The notes: a model not told the origin generated them from the letters alone. DNA of 64,000 nt from Pachyseris speciosa (GCA_016490735.1 JAEMWC010000232.1:848501-912500), one strand, 5' to 3'. Counted from the stretch's first letter, positions 12,230 to 23,663 are shown. Made by a program: numbers and translations.

Positions 12230-12650
12230 AAATGCGGTCATTTTACGTTCTTCTTTTGCAGAGAACGGCAAAGAAATGTAACAGAATTTTTTAACGCAGA
12301 GCCATCATTTTTGTCATTAAAATTATTATTTTGTGGCGTTCTTGTTGCCGTTGCCGTCCTCATTGCCAAAGTTCCATAATATACCTTTCTTCGCATTTTA
12401 AACTAGATAACAACGAACGAAAAGTATGTAACGAACGAAGAAGATCGAAATCCTTCAATCAACAACAGTCCACGCGAGGATCGAAACGCACCAATCACCA
12501 CCAGCCACGGTGCTACTTATACTGATATACAGCCAGTCGACACCATCGCCTGATGAAGACCAACAGTATAGAGATCAGCACGTCGCGATCCTCGTCTATG
12601 CGACTAAATCGTGAGGCAAATGATTGTCTCAACTACCATTTCAAACACCT
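12230..12650 (+). repeat. Fragments of a MITE end and a Penelope-like tail
   Basis: Bases 12255-12378 resemble the right end of the MITE at 45209-45584 (AACGGCAAAGAAATGTA, GTGGCGTTCTTGTTGCCGTT). Bases 12420-12640 resemble the decayed Penelope tail at 56960-57130 (GAAACGCACCAATCA..CAGCCACGGTGC). There are no long reading frames. Confidence 0.55.
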
Positions 12651-12767
12651 GTCACGAAAAGGATGTATTAGATAGTCCATCAGCCTCACTCCCAGTATCT
12701 CTCATATAAATGTCCCTTAAAAGAGAGCCTGGGAACGAGGCTGATCTGTACGTATTTCATGACTCAC

Positions 12768-12896
12768 GAGCGTGTTTGCAAGTTTTTCCGTCTCCGCAAA
12801 AGGGTGAATCGCAAGCACAGCTGTAAGATCCCACGGTGTTCGTGCAGGTGGCATTAGCGTCACAAACATGCGAATCACTTGCACACTCGTCAATAT
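12768..12896 (-). CDS. Host gene exon 4: second EGF-like domain
   Basis: Acceptor TTTCCAG, donor C|GTGAGT, phases 1-1, 129 nt. It encodes [18 protein letters not shown] and the rest of a six-cysteine EGF module with the calcium-binding D-I-D-E-C start and the hydroxylation-type C-x-N-T-x-G-S-Y stretch (residues 198-240). Symmetric phase-1 exons are typical of shuffled extracellular modules. Confidence 0.9.
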
Positions 12897-13089
12897 CTGG
12901 AAAGTAAATAAGATGGTTATTTTACTTGTTGTGAGATCCAATCTAAGTCACGTTTTGAGCCTTTTTAATTAGGTCTCGTAAAATAAAGTCACACCTTAGT
13001 TGACACTGGGAAAGGTTACCCTTCAGCTATAAACATTTTTGAACCTGTCTGAACTAAAACCTCTAGCGTCCAAAGGCGAGGAGTTCCCG

Positions 13090-14740
13090 ACGTGAACACC
13101 CCGGGGGTCGGGAAGGGGGTTACTCCCTATAATGGCCTATACGGGGAGGCTCTGAGAGAAAATCTACATTGAGATATTTAAAAGGGCCTTTCATTAAAAT
13201 ATTTCGAACACACATACCTTTAGCCTCCCACGCAGTCGTTTTTAGGGGACTCGTATTTCACCTCCTCCCCACTAACGCCTGCTTACCCGAAGCCAACATT
13301 CCTTTCCCATTGTTTAACTCGCGGGCATCCTAGCCAATCAAGATCGAGCAACTGTCCAGCGATGACAAGTAAAATTAATCCTTATGCGTGCTTCTTTCCC
13401 TCGCGAATATGTAAACGTATCAAAGCACTAGAGCCGATTTGTTTTTAAGTAATACGATGTGTTACAAGAGACTAAAGCAAATAAGAATTTAGACGCGACC
13501 AAGTTAGAAATCTGAAGCATTTATCAGTCGATCAAACATAGAGTAAACCGACGTGAAATTACCAACATGGTAAAACAACAAAGCTCGATCTCTCATGGTC
13601 TTGCATTAAATCAGATGAATTTCGCCCACGCAGCGATTCCAAAACGTCCTGGGGAAGCGGTCAGAAGTTATCAAACACCGATGGCATAGACTGCGCCAAC
13701 TAGTAGTTTTTTCTTCAGTTCACGAGATGCGGACGGCAAAATTATGCAGCTTATTACTTAGCAGCTCGCTCGATCCACTGCGCGCTATGGTCTTCCGGTG
13801 GCAAAGTTTCCTTCTTCCAAATCACTCAGACTAACCCGAAGATACACCAATACTTCTTAAATAACTGACTTGGCCCTTCATCAAATTCACGAGGAGTGAC
13901 ACAACAGCTGCAACATGACCAGCGGCGAGGAAATCGAAGATTGAAGGCGAAGCTTGCATGATACTGAAATAAGCGTCTTTCCGTAACTAGTCCGCATATT
14001 GACGGAAATATTATCGCTATTTCCTCTCACAAATTCTTTTATGAAGTCAGTTGATGTGCATTTAAACAGGAAAGTTTGAACGTAGAGCACACTGATCAAA
14101 GCTTGCACAAGCTCTGTCTCCGCTACGTTGAAGTATCCCGCGAAAAGCGTCCTGAGGTCAAGGTTAACCTTCCAGAATTTAGTAGGTAAAATGTGATTCG
14201 CTAAGCGGCGGGAAAGGAATGTTGGCTTCGGGTAAGCACGCGTTAAGGCGGCGAAATACGAGATACAAAAACTCTCAACTTGTCGCGCAACAGTGTTACG
14301 TTGCAAGTTTTGGGGCGATGTTTCGCGTTTTTCACCTTGCGTGATCAACTTGACCCGCAGCAAAAACATTTGTTGCGGGTTGAAGAAATGCAGCGCGCTG
14401 ATTGGTTGATTTGCTAGGGCACGAGCAAATTTGTTGCGCGACAAGTTGTGAGTTTGATGAAAAACGAGCAACAAAGCCAAAATTTGTTGCTCAAAGTAGA
14501 CCCACGCTCTACTTTTCGCAACAACTTTCTTCAACCCGCAACAAATGTTTTTGTTGCGCGACAAGTTGATCACGCAAGGTGAAAAACGGGAAACATCGAC
14601 GAAAACTTGCAACGACACAATGTTGCGCGACAAGTTGAGGGTTTTTGTATCTCGTATTTCGCCGCCTTTAGTGGGGAGGAGGTGAAATTCGATCGGCTGT
14701 TTCGTTATGGAAATTTAGTTCGCGCATGCGCTTTGCAAAA
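13090..14740. mobile_element. Nested foldback elements inside an older repeat
   Basis: The outer layer is pieces of a dispersed repeat (13221-13250 and 14693-14740) that is uninterrupted, in reverse, at 26990-27105. Inserted in it is an element with 20-bp terminal inverted repeats, TTTCACCTCCTCCCCACTAA at 13256-13275 and its complement at 14668-14687. Within that lies a long foldback whose arms begin GGCGGCGAAATACGAGATAC at 14247 and end at 14666. Its unpaired centre is near 14412-14485, and the arms are rich in CAACTTGTCGCGCAACA. A 40-base inverted copy (13277-13316 against 14203-14243) adds a third level. No transposase is present. Confidence 0.7.
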
Positions 14741-14747
14741 AGCATCC

Positions 14748-15520
14748 AGTTAATTATTACATTCTCTAGTTAATACTGGATTACATTCTTGCATAATTTT
14801 AGCGTCCATAGCAACCGGAATGGCTCTATCCTTTTCAACCAATAAAAGCTCACCATTTACGTAATGTATGCACTTGATATTCAGTATGGCGGATTTTGAC
14901 GGATCGAAGGAGCAGTTGCTGCCGAAAATTTGAGGAAAATCGGTTAAATTTTGCTAGTTTTCGACCAAAACGCGTCGCTATGTTGGAGTTAACGGAAAAC
15001 ACGATATGAAAATCAACCTAAATGTTTGATTGCAAATAGCAGAGGGCCCGAATTTTTTCCAGAAAAAGAAGCGTGTTGAGGGAACAAGTGAAACCTTCCT
15101 GAAGAACACAGCGAGGTAAGTGTTTTAATCCGAATTGTTTGAAATCTCATTCTAGACGCTTTTAATATGTGAGTGTCGGCCGTTATACGATTCCATTTTG
15201 AATTTCTGAGGGACGGGCTTCAAAACAGAAAGTTTCTAATCGACAGAAAAGATGAGGAATTTCCTAGCAGTGTAACGTTTTTATTTTGCATTCGTTTTAG
15301 TAAGCTTATGCATGTGACTTAAAACGAGAACCGATTAATATTGCCAGTGTTACTAAACCTTAGCTGCTTAGACTAAGAGGAAAAATCTTCGTTTGTATTT
15401 ACAACTGTACTTCAGTGCTAAAACTTGAAATGTGGTAAGTTCATTTAGGCATCTCAGAACAAAGTCGGTACATGTACACTGTATGTGAAAAATTAAAGCT
15501 TAAGCTTTTAGTGAACAGGT
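14748..15520. other. 3' flank of the RAG1-like gene; no gene seen
   Basis: Should include the 3' UTR or downstream end of the RAG1-like unit. It contains one arm of a 19-bp inverted repeat (15122-15140). A short plus-strand frame starting ATGGCGGATTTTGACGG near 14886 stops after about 15 codons. Confidence 0.45.
15122..15140 (+). repeat. 19-bp inverted repeat flanking the RAG1-like gene, left arm
   Basis: GTTTTAATCCGAATTGTTT, an exact complement of 26622-26640. It lies 381 bases beyond the end of the RAG1-like reading frame. It may be a sub-terminal repeat of the original transposon, but no CAC-type terminus or target duplication is visible next to it. Confidence 0.5.
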
Positions 15521-15906
15521 TTATTCATTAGCTTTTCGCTTTAAATTCCTCTCTTTAGGTTGTGGAGCTTTTCCTGCGAGTGATGGACTCGTGGCAATGT
15601 GATGGTTGACGAGGATTTGGCGCAATCTCACATCCTGCTTTTTTACGTGATCAAAATGCTGAGACTGTGTATTAAACTCTGAGTGGATTCCTTCGATCCC
15701 CTGTTCTCAGTAGAATCCTAGGCCCATGTGCCATTTTCGAAGAAACGGGCAAACATGTTCTTCCAGCATATGGAGTTTGGGCGTAATTGCCATGCCAGGG
15801 AATTTTTCTCGAAGGAATTTTAGGAACATTTTGATGTCTGTCTCTGAAACAAGAAAAGATGGATCTGACTTCAGATAATTATTATACGTATACATGACTT
15901 GTTTCC
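15521..15906 (-). CDS. RAG1-like exon 10: H-x4-H, in-frame TGA, presumed catalytic Glu, C-terminus
   Basis: Acceptor AAAATAG, phase 1. It encodes GKQVMYTYNNYLKSD, then PGMAITPKLHMLEEHVCPF with the H-x4-H pair, then GLGFY followed by TGA at 15707-15709. The same frame continues past the stop with EQGIEGIHSEFN and ends at TAA (15521-15523). Related proteins, as I remember them, have Gly at the TGA position, and GGA to TGA is one change. The remaining 62 codons are open, so the stop is recent, tolerated or an error. Confidence 0.85.
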
Positions 15907-15943
15907 CTATTTTCCACAAAAATTAGTTTATTATTTCTTTTAC

Positions 15944-16127
15944 CTAGCATGTCAATCTTTTCATCACTGAGGTAATCTGCGCAGTCATATACAAAGTGGC
16001 AAGCAGCAAATAATCTGAACAGTTGCTCAAACTTGACACTGATCTCTCTTGCCTGAGGAAGCAAGGAAGGACACAGCTCCTCTGTTTTTGACACTACAGC
16101 ACTGGATAGTTTAGTGATATTGTCTGC
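15944..16127 (-). CDS. RAG1-like exon 9
   Basis: Acceptor TTCTGTAG, donor CTAG|GTAAAA, phases 0 to 1, 184 nt. It encodes ADNITKLSSAVVSKTEEL through CADYLSDEKIDML, a helical region between the second Asp and the H-x4-H pair. Confidence 0.82.
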
Positions 16128-16209
16128 CTACAGAAAAAGACAGTAGCAACAAATTAATTCATGTTGGTGTGTTTATGGTTTGCTTCTCTAAAGGTGGAAT
16201 TTGTGTTAC

Positions 16210-16368
16210 CTTGCAGCAAGTGTGTACATGGTTACCAATGAATGATTTTCCATGGTAAGCTTGTCTCTCCACATTCATTTGCTTTAGTACCACATCCAAG
16301 TGTTTTGTAAGTGCTGCATCTGATTTCTCAAAGGCAGCCAATTTCATTTGTTCATCTGCAAGCTTTTC
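16210..16368 (-). CDS. RAG1-like exon 8
   Basis: Acceptor AATTATAG, donor AAG|GTAACA, phase 0-0, 53 codons. It encodes EKLADEQMKLAAFEKSD, then QAYHGKSFIGNHVHTCCK. The central HGKSFIGNHVHTCC stretch is rich in His and Cys and could contribute to metal binding in the core. Confidence 0.82.
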
Positions 16369-16622
16369 CTATAATTTTGTAAGGATGACATTATAATGTG
16401 GATTAGTTGACTTAATTTTTAATGGAGCATTCAATTCATTTGTGACGTATTTGTGCTAGCATAGCAATAATGCCGTAAACAAACCAATAGTTTGGAAAAC
16501 AAAACTATAAATTATTGGGAGCAGTTAAGACCTTCATATACATTGGACTTTTCATGGAAGTTGTGGAGTATACAGCTATAATACTCTTCGTGGAAAAGAA
16601 AAATAATGACATTTCGTTTTAC

Positions 16623-16940
16623 CTCCTGACTTGCATTTTCAAGGAGTTTGTCTATCTCGCCTTGCATTGTTGTAAAGAAGGCAGGCATGACACTCACATC
16701 AGAATGCAAACTCTGTAAATTCAACAATTCCTGTAAAGAATTTGCTTTCTCATGAAACTGTCTTGCCTGACTGCTATGTTGTTGGGCAGCTCTGAGTGCC
16801 AGAATCTTTTCATCACTCTCCTCACTGTCTGCTGCCAGCTCCATTTGGATTTTTTTGTCCAGCTGAAAGCACTGGTTCTCCAGTTCGTCAAACAGCTTCT
16901 TAAAAACACCCAAGCTAATATGAAGTCCAGGAACACAAAC
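16623..16940 (-). CDS. RAG1-like exon 7 (coiled-coil insertion)
   Basis: Acceptor TTTAAAG, donor GAG|GTAAAA, phase 0-0, 106 codons. It starts VCVPGLHISLGVFKKLF, then a long charged helical run (EELENQ, KKIQMELAADSEESDEKI, ARQFHEKANSLQ) likely to form a coiled coil. Confidence 0.85.
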
Positions 16941-17052
16941 CTTTAAATAAGAATCATTTTATTAAGTTTCCTGTTTAATTACTTCTTAAGAATAAAAATA
17001 AAAAGTTATTGTTTCCTAAACAAACAAAAATTACATAATTGATAATTTTTAC

Positions 17053-17261
17053 TTTGTCCAGTTCAATGTCAAGCAGTTTCTCATGAATCACATTGTGATA
17101 GAACTTCTGTCGACTTGTGCAAGAGCCATCTGCTACAAATTTATCATAATCCTCCTGGATATTTTTGAGGTTTCTTTTTTCTACATGCGCACGCTGAGGA
17201 TCATGGCAAGAGAGTTGCATCATCTCGTAAGTTATCAGGCACCAAAGGCAGGGATACTTGC
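17053..17261 (-). CDS. RAG1-like exon 6: C-x2-C zinc pair after the second Asp
   Basis: Acceptor TTTTTTTGCAG, donor AAA|GTAAAA, phases 1 to 0, 209 nt. It encodes GKYPCLWCLITYEMM, then RAHVEKRNLKNIQEDYDKF. The C-x2-C pair and the following RAHVEKRNL stretch align without gaps to the region after D708 of RAG1. The BEL/Pao element ends about 20 bases upstream of this acceptor. Confidence 0.88.
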
Positions 17262-17283
17262 CTGCAAAAAAATTCTCTTAGTG

Positions 17284-17545
17284 TTTGGAGAATGTCCCTT
17301 CTACTTCAGTGATCTCCAAAATTCACAAGATGTTTTTAAAGTATTTATTCACACAGTCACCATGCGATCACATCAAGTACAGCTCTCTCACTGTCCGTAA
17401 TTCTACTCGACCCTATTCTTGTATTAAATTTTGGTCACACAGAAATTTCCGGTAATTGATTCTTATCTGATGGGTCAGCTTACATTTACGTCAAAATAGC
17501 CACGTCCTTTTAGTCACTCAACATTATAAGATCACGTTTCCGACA
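17284..17545 (-). repeat. BEL/Pao 3' LTR
   Basis: 262 bp, apparently identical to 23098-23359. As an LTR it should carry the element's polyadenylation signals. Confidence 0.95.
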
Positions 17546-17835
17546 CACACTCCCCTCATATGGTTCGCTATCGAAGCATATGCCATAATTATGTTTCAAT
17601 CACACGATTTAAAGCTTTAACTATTGAATCACATGAGCGGTAACAAAACGATAATCAGTTCTCGAGCAACGTCACTTTCTATTTGCGATTTCAAAGTTCA
17701 CAGTTCAGACAGTGTACTGGTTCTTTTAAAACAAAAATAATGATATGTTCTACTGCTAATGGATCAGTTTTCACGAACTGATTTGCTTTTCGTATTTCAC
17801 ATTGTTCAGCATCCGCAACTTGTTTGATTTACTGT

Positions 17836-20800
17836 TCATAGTTCACATTGTTCAGCATCCGAAATCTGTTTCATTCGTACCCTTGCTGCTGATGCTGCAT
17901 CTCTTCTAGGGCGGAAATCCCGAGCCTGTGGGTTTAAGCGCGGGGCTGCCACTGGAGTACTGAGGTCACACTCGAGTTCCAATGGGTACAAATGTTGTAC
18001 TGGTCGTTCCAGCATGCTTTTAGTGGTTTTGAGTTGAACTGCGCGTATGACGCCGTCGCTGCCAGGGTACACTTCGTTCACTATGGCCAGCGGCCATGTT
18101 CCACGATTCTTGTTGTCGGTTTTCACTATAACGACGTCTCCTTTCTTAGGTTGGAACTTGGTCACTGCGTGCGTCAGGTTGTGTCTTTCTCTTAGTGCTG
18201 TAAGATATTCTCTCTGCCAGCGACTCCACATTTTGTCCTTACAGGTTCGCAGATACTAAGCACGTCTCCGGATGTCTCGATCTGTTATCCTCCAGGTCTC
18301 CTCTTCCGGTAACTGGTTTGTTCGCTGGTACAAGAAAGTTGCGGGGGTTAAGATTGGTAACTCGACGTCATCTTCCATATAGCTCAATGGGCGGCGATTA
18401 ATCTGCGTTTCAACGTCGAGTAACACTTCACTGAGCTCAGACCAGGTTAGAGTAGCTCCACCAATAGCTTTGAACATGGAAGATTTCACCACTCCGATTA
18501 ATCTTTCGAACTGACCCCCCCACCAGGGGGCGCGGCTCAAGTTGAATTTCCATGTGATCTCGTGTTGTTCTAGAAGACCCTGGAGACGCTCATCCTTTCG
18601 TAACTCCCGTAGCCATTTCTCAGCTTTGATGAAGGTACCGCCATTATCTGAGTAGATGACCCGTGGTCGTCCGCGACGAGCGATGAAACGCTTGAGACAT
18701 GTGATAAAGTTGTCTGTCTCCAGGCTGGACATTAACTCTAGATGTATAGCCCTTGAAAGACTGCAAGTGAAGATAGCCAAATAGGCGTTTCCCCGACTTT
18801 TCTTTCCCTGTTTGTATTTCACTGGTCCAGCGAAATCCGTTCCGATGACTTCAAACGCCGCGCCAACTGTGGTCCGATCTTTCGGTAACTGACCAGGTAT
18901 TGGATTTCTTGCTGGAGTTGCATTGAATCTCTTACAACCATGGCACTTGCTTCGGGCCGATTTGACCAAACTACGAAGCTTCGGTACCCAGTATCTCTCT
19001 CTTACTGCTGCCATTGTCAGAGCGACTCCCCCATGCAGCGTCTCACAGTGAACTTGTTGGACCAGTTTTCCTGTAAACCTTTCACTGTTGGGTAGGTATA
19101 TTGGAGTTTGCCCTTGTATCCGGCCGTGGCACGTCATCACTCCGTCTGCATTGGGTTTCAGGTTGAGTTGTCCGCTAATTTGAGGGTAGCCCGTGGTTTC
19201 TCTGTCTCGACGTTGGACTCGCTTAATCCACCAAACACGTACTTCTTCTATTTCTTCTGTGAGTAGGGGCCCAAGTTTCTTCTCTTTATGCTTGCAGTTA
19301 TGAATGAATCTCTTGATCCATGCGCCGACTCTTAAGGTTCGGCGCAAGCTGGTGCGTTCGAGGAGTTCGTCGAACTCGTCTGGTACTGGTTTGGTTTGCG
19401 CTAGGTTGAGCACTTCCCTAATGACTTTGGATTCAACTTCTGAAGCTGGTGATGATCGAGTGACTGGGTTGATTGGCCACTTGGACTTGTTCTGGAGCCA
19501 CGTCGGTCCCTGTTGCCAAAGTACTGATTGAACTGGAGCACCTCTGCTTGCTAGGTCTGCAGGGTTTTCATCCGTTGGAACGTATCTCCACTCGATCTCC
19601 TTGTGTAGCTGTATCTTGGCAACTCGATTCGCAACAAACTGTTTATACTGGCCATTTCCCTTGATCCAATGAAGTGCGACGGTGCTGTCTAACCATCCAA
19701 ACACCTTTGGGGAGGGCACGTTATCTAGGGCGTTGCGTACGTTTATCAATAGATTGGTAGCCATGTGCGCTGCAATCAATTCTAGGCGTGGAATAGTCAG
19801 TCCCTGTTTGGCAAGTCGACTCTTGGCGACCACTAATCGTTGAGTGTTGCCTGATGGTTGGCGTACAACTGCATAGACTGCTGCTCCTACTCCTCGTTCT
19901 GATGCGTCCCCGAAAGAGTGTAGTTCCACTTCTTGTACTGCTTCGTGATAACGTGCTATTGATCGCGGTACTTGCTGTTCACGAGGTAATTGCTCCTCCC
20001 ATTTTTTCCAGCGCTGCAGGAGCTTTCCGTTGATGTTCGCATCCCATTGTGCTTTGGTTTCACACAACTCACGATAAATTTGCTTTGCGATGAGTGTCAA
20101 TGGTGCAATCAGGCCTAAGGGATCATAAATCTTAGCCATCTTTCCCAGGATTCCCCGCTTGGTTGGCTGGGTTTCTTCTTTGGGTATCACTACTGCTAAG
20201 GTGTCTTGCTGTTTGTCCCACTTGAGTCCCAACATCTTCGATTCACTTGGTTTAACATTCAGTTGTTGTTTAGCAAATGACTGCTCTTCAGGGGCGACGA
20301 TCAGGTTTGTATCTTCCTCTAGCTGTTTGATGTTGGAATGCCACTTGTGGAGGTGGAACGTTGCGTCGCTGAATATCTGAACGGCTTTCTCTTTACGCTG
20401 CTGGGCCTGGCTTGTATTTCGTCCACCCGTTAGTAGATCATCGACATACAAGCTGCGTCGAAGCTCTGCCACTATCTCTGGTTCTCGTTCTTCCCAAGCA
20501 TCTAAATGGGCTTCGATTACGCCACCGAGCAGAAAGGGTGATGGGGCTAGACCGAACAGCGCACGAGTGAAACGTAGTATCTCTAACTTGTCATGTTCAT
20601 GTTTCCTCCAGTGAAATCTTAATGTATCACGTTCACACTCCCGGATGCGTATTTGCAAGAAGGCTTTCTGGATGTCTGCGGTTACAGCTATGGGGTATGC
20701 TCTCTGTCTCACTAGTATGTCCCAAAGCTTGTTTTGCAATGGAGGGCCAGGATAAAGGCACTCGTTCAGCGACGGTGACTCTGGTGTTGCTTTTGCAGAA

Positions 20801-23010
20801 GCATCATAAACTATGCGCATCTTGGTTGTTTCAGCCGTTTCTCTTATCACTGCTTTGTGTGGGATGTAGAATTCTTTCCCCACGATTTCTTCTGGTGCGA
20901 CTTCAACTACGTTGTTCTCGAGTTGCTCTCGTATAATGGCATCGTACTCATCGGTGAGATTAATGCGCTGCAGTTTTCTGGTCAGACTTGTCAGGCGTCG
21001 TATACTTCCTTGTTTGTTTGTTGGTAGTTCTGGATGATTGCCTCGCCACGGTAGTCCGGTTTCATACCATCCTTCCGGTGAGCGTTGCAGTTGTTCCTTG
21101 AATTCTGCGTGCACCATGCTCTGGTCATGTTCTGGTGTGTCTGCAAGCCCCAGTATGTCAAGCCTGCACAGGTCCTCGTAGTCACTCTGTGATGTTTGCG
21201 TCAGCAGCATCGTGTGGTGGTCAAATTCTGATCCTGGACTCATGATAAACCATCCCAGTTTAGTTTTCTCTGCCACCGGCTCCCCATCCTGTCCGATTTG
21301 AGGCTTTGTCTCAGTTTTAACGCGCGCATATTCCCCGCTTCCTAGTACGACGTGTATGGGAAGTTGGTCTTTCGTGTCACGGTCTGTGATTTTGACTCCT
21401 TGCAAATGCGGGTACTTGTTTATCAATTCTCCGTACTTTGGGTTGTCAATCGATAATAGCTCTGCTTTGTTCACCTTCGTCAGTTTTACAGACATCTGGT
21501 AATTTCCGTCTAAGGATTCCACGACGGTGTCGTACACTTCTAGTTTGGTTACTTTCGAGCTGATTAGCATATCCACACGTTTTGTTTTCGTTTCACTTGG
21601 CCTTTTCTTTAGAAGATCCAACAGCTTCGCAGATGCATATGAACTCCCGGCGCCGGTATCTATCAACGCGCGACAGGTAATGCCATCGACCTTTACTGTT
21701 AAGACTGGCATGATTCCTTCATTGTTCTCACTGGCTGTCATCAACGTCTGCTTCCCGCTGTCTGTTTGTTCACGATCACATATCGAAGAGTGATGACGTT
21801 TGTGACAATGTAAACATGTTTTCTTGCTGAAACACTCTGCGGCGCGGTGATTCGGCGTTGCGCAATTGAAACATAGCTTCCTTTTTGCGAGAAACTGCTT
21901 TCGTTCCTCCACGGTTGAGATCTTCTGGCATTCAGACGATCGGTGCGTCACATCTCTACAATAAACGCATTTGTTTGGCTTACCATCGCCACCACGTGCT
22001 TGGAATAGCTTATTTGGGCGGTCACGTTTCGAATTAAATTGCTCTGATGTTTCTCGTCCTTCAACTGGGTTTCTTTTTGTCCAAAGTCTTACTGCCTCTG
22101 ACAACTGAGCGAAATTCCACTTCTCCCACTCCGGATCCATTCGCACTAGGTCTCCCCGAATTGCTGGCAGTTTATCCAGTGTCATTGGTACGTTTCCATT
22201 AACTTCTTTGAGTTTATTCATAGTTTCCAACGCTTGGACACAGTACGTCAATGTCTCGCTGAACTCGCTTATCCTCCTAGGGTTGGCGCTTGTGATGACG
22301 GGGAGAGCCATTATTTCCTTGACGTACGCCTTTGTTATTTCGGATTCCTTCCCATAATTGCCTTGTAATATCGACTTGGCTCTGTTGTAACCCTCGGCTG
22401 TAAACGGCAAGGCTTCCACAGCGGTTTTAACCTTTGGACCCAGTAGCCCGCACAAATAGGTAAATTTATTGATAGGTGCTATTTCGGCCTTGTCGATCGT
22501 CTCCGTGAACTGACCCCAGAACCTCGGCCAATCCAAGTAAGAGCCTTCGAACCTTTTAATCTCGATCTTTGGTAGCTTCGCTTGAGTTTGTTTAGGTGAC
22601 CCGCCTCCCTCGTGGCTCTCTTGCGTAGTGAGGTTGGTCTGAAGTTTCATCTTTTGTTCATGCAGTTTCATCTCGAATTTGAGTTGATCTTCACGCGCGG
22701 TCGTCTCTTCTTGGCGTTTTCGGTCTTCGAGCCATTTGCGAAGCTTCCCAACCTCTTCGCCAGCTTTCATTAACTGAAGGTCAATCGCGGCATTCCACGT
22801 ACTTATGTCACCAAGATCTTCCTCTGCTTCTATCTTTAAGGCTTCCAACGCGCGTTTTAATTCGTCCGCTTCAGATATTGTAGATCTTAATGCTCCCGTA
22901 TGTCTCTCAATGGCTTCTACAGATCCTGAATCTAGCACTTGTCCCGTTCTCTTGGCATGGATTTCTAGTTGCGTAAGTTTCGTTTGCAGTTTTCCCTTTG
23001 CGCTCTCCAT
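17836..23010 (-). CDS. BEL/Pao Gag-Pol polyprotein with one in-frame TAG
   Basis: ATG at 23010 (MESAKGKLQTKLTQ). The first 140 residues form a coiled coil, followed by a DUF1759-type Gag region (KRFEGSYLDWPRFWGQF, near 152-168). Zinc knuckles lie at about 348-411 (CVYC, CFNC, CLHC), the aspartic protease DTGA at 451-454, reverse transcriptase with ADIQKAFLQIR near 777 and YVDD near 854, RNase H with SFGDASERG near 1032, then integrase H2C2 (HCETLHGG, CHGC) and the core D (GTDFAGP), D (YSDNGGTF), E (GGQFERLIG). A TAG at 18256-18258 interrupts the frame after 1584 codons. The frame then resumes directly and runs to 17836, giving the DUF5641-type tail (WPLAIVNEVYPGSDGVIR). Apart from that stop the polyprotein is intact. 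Confidence 0.95.
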
Positions 23011-23097
23011 CTCTGTCGGAGGCGTAGGTTTAAATAGAATTCAGGTCTAAATTATACTCACAACCATGTAGTTAGCGGTCCCGTCGGAGGTGCCACG

Positions 23098-23359
23098 TTT
23101 GGAGAATGTCCCTTCTACTTCAGTGATCTCCAAAATTCACAAGATGTTTTTAAAGTATTTATTCACACAGTCACCATGCGATCACATCAAGTACAGCTCT
23201 CTCACTGTCCGTAATTCTACTCGACCCTATTCTTGTATTAAATTTTGGTCACACAGAAATTTCCGGTAATTGATTCTTATCTGATGGGTCAGCTTACATT
23301 TACGTCAAAATAGCCACGTCCTTTTAGTCACTCAACATTATAAGATCACGTTTCCGACA
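23098..23359 (-). repeat. BEL/Pao 5' LTR
   Basis: 262 bp, apparently identical to the LTR at 17284-17545. In the element's sense it should hold the promoter that drives the polyprotein mRNA. Confidence 0.95.
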
Positions 23360-23483
23360 AGTGGATACCTCATTCCTAGAGATTGTTTGATGGCTACAAT
23401 AAATGATAAGTTATGTGCTATATAATCAATTGTGCATGTTGAATCAAATTGATTTGTAGGTGTAAACTATGGTTCAAACTTAC

Positions 23484-23560
23484 CTGATGCTCCAGCTATT
23501 CCAAATATCTTGCAAAGAAACTCGTAGTCACCAAAGAGGAAAACCACTTGCTTTTTGCCT
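23484..23560 (-). CDS. RAG1-like exon 5: second catalytic Asp
   Basis: Acceptor ATTTGTAG, donor TCAG|GTAAGT, phases 2 to 1, 77 nt. It encodes RGKKQVVFLFGDYEFL and CKIFGIAGAS. D637 in FGDYE is the presumed second metal-binding aspartate. The run to the C-x2-C pair in exon 6 (G-x-x-x-A-S-G-x-Y-x-C-x-x-C) keeps the RAG1 spacing. Confidence 0.87.
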
Positions 23561-23663
23561 CTACAAATAAACAAAATAAAATGCAGAATTTCGTTAAGAT
23601 CATTCCCTCTAGAGCTGTTATCCCACATAGTTTATTAAAAATGGGTGCATTTATTTTACTAAC

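Larger units (their letters stand above)
17284..23359 (-). mobile_element. BEL/Pao LTR retrotransposon, near intact
   Basis: A 6.1-kb element with two 262-bp LTRs (sense TGTCGGAAAC...CTCCAAA) that look identical base for base, and an AGTG target duplication at 17280-17283 and 23360-23363. A single pol-type reading frame occupies the interior, with TGGCACCTCCGACGGGACC just after the 5' LTR as the likely primer-binding site. It lies in the intron between exons 5 and 6 of the RAG1-like gene, itself inside intron 3 of the host gene, all on the minus strand. Identical LTRs indicate a recent insertion. Confidence 0.95.

Noticed and set aside
13887..14633. 248-codon minus-strand frame
   Set aside because: It spans the foldback element, including both arms of the inverted repeat, and has no domain. 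Its length reflects stop-poor repeat sequence.
14886..15120. Plus-strand first exon ending CAGCGAG|GTAAGT
   Set aside because: The frame stops after about 15 codons and no following exon was found. The GTAAGT alone is weak evidence.
20622..20936. Plus-strand frames across 18256-23010
   Set aside because: They are shadows of the BEL/Pao polyprotein on the other strand.
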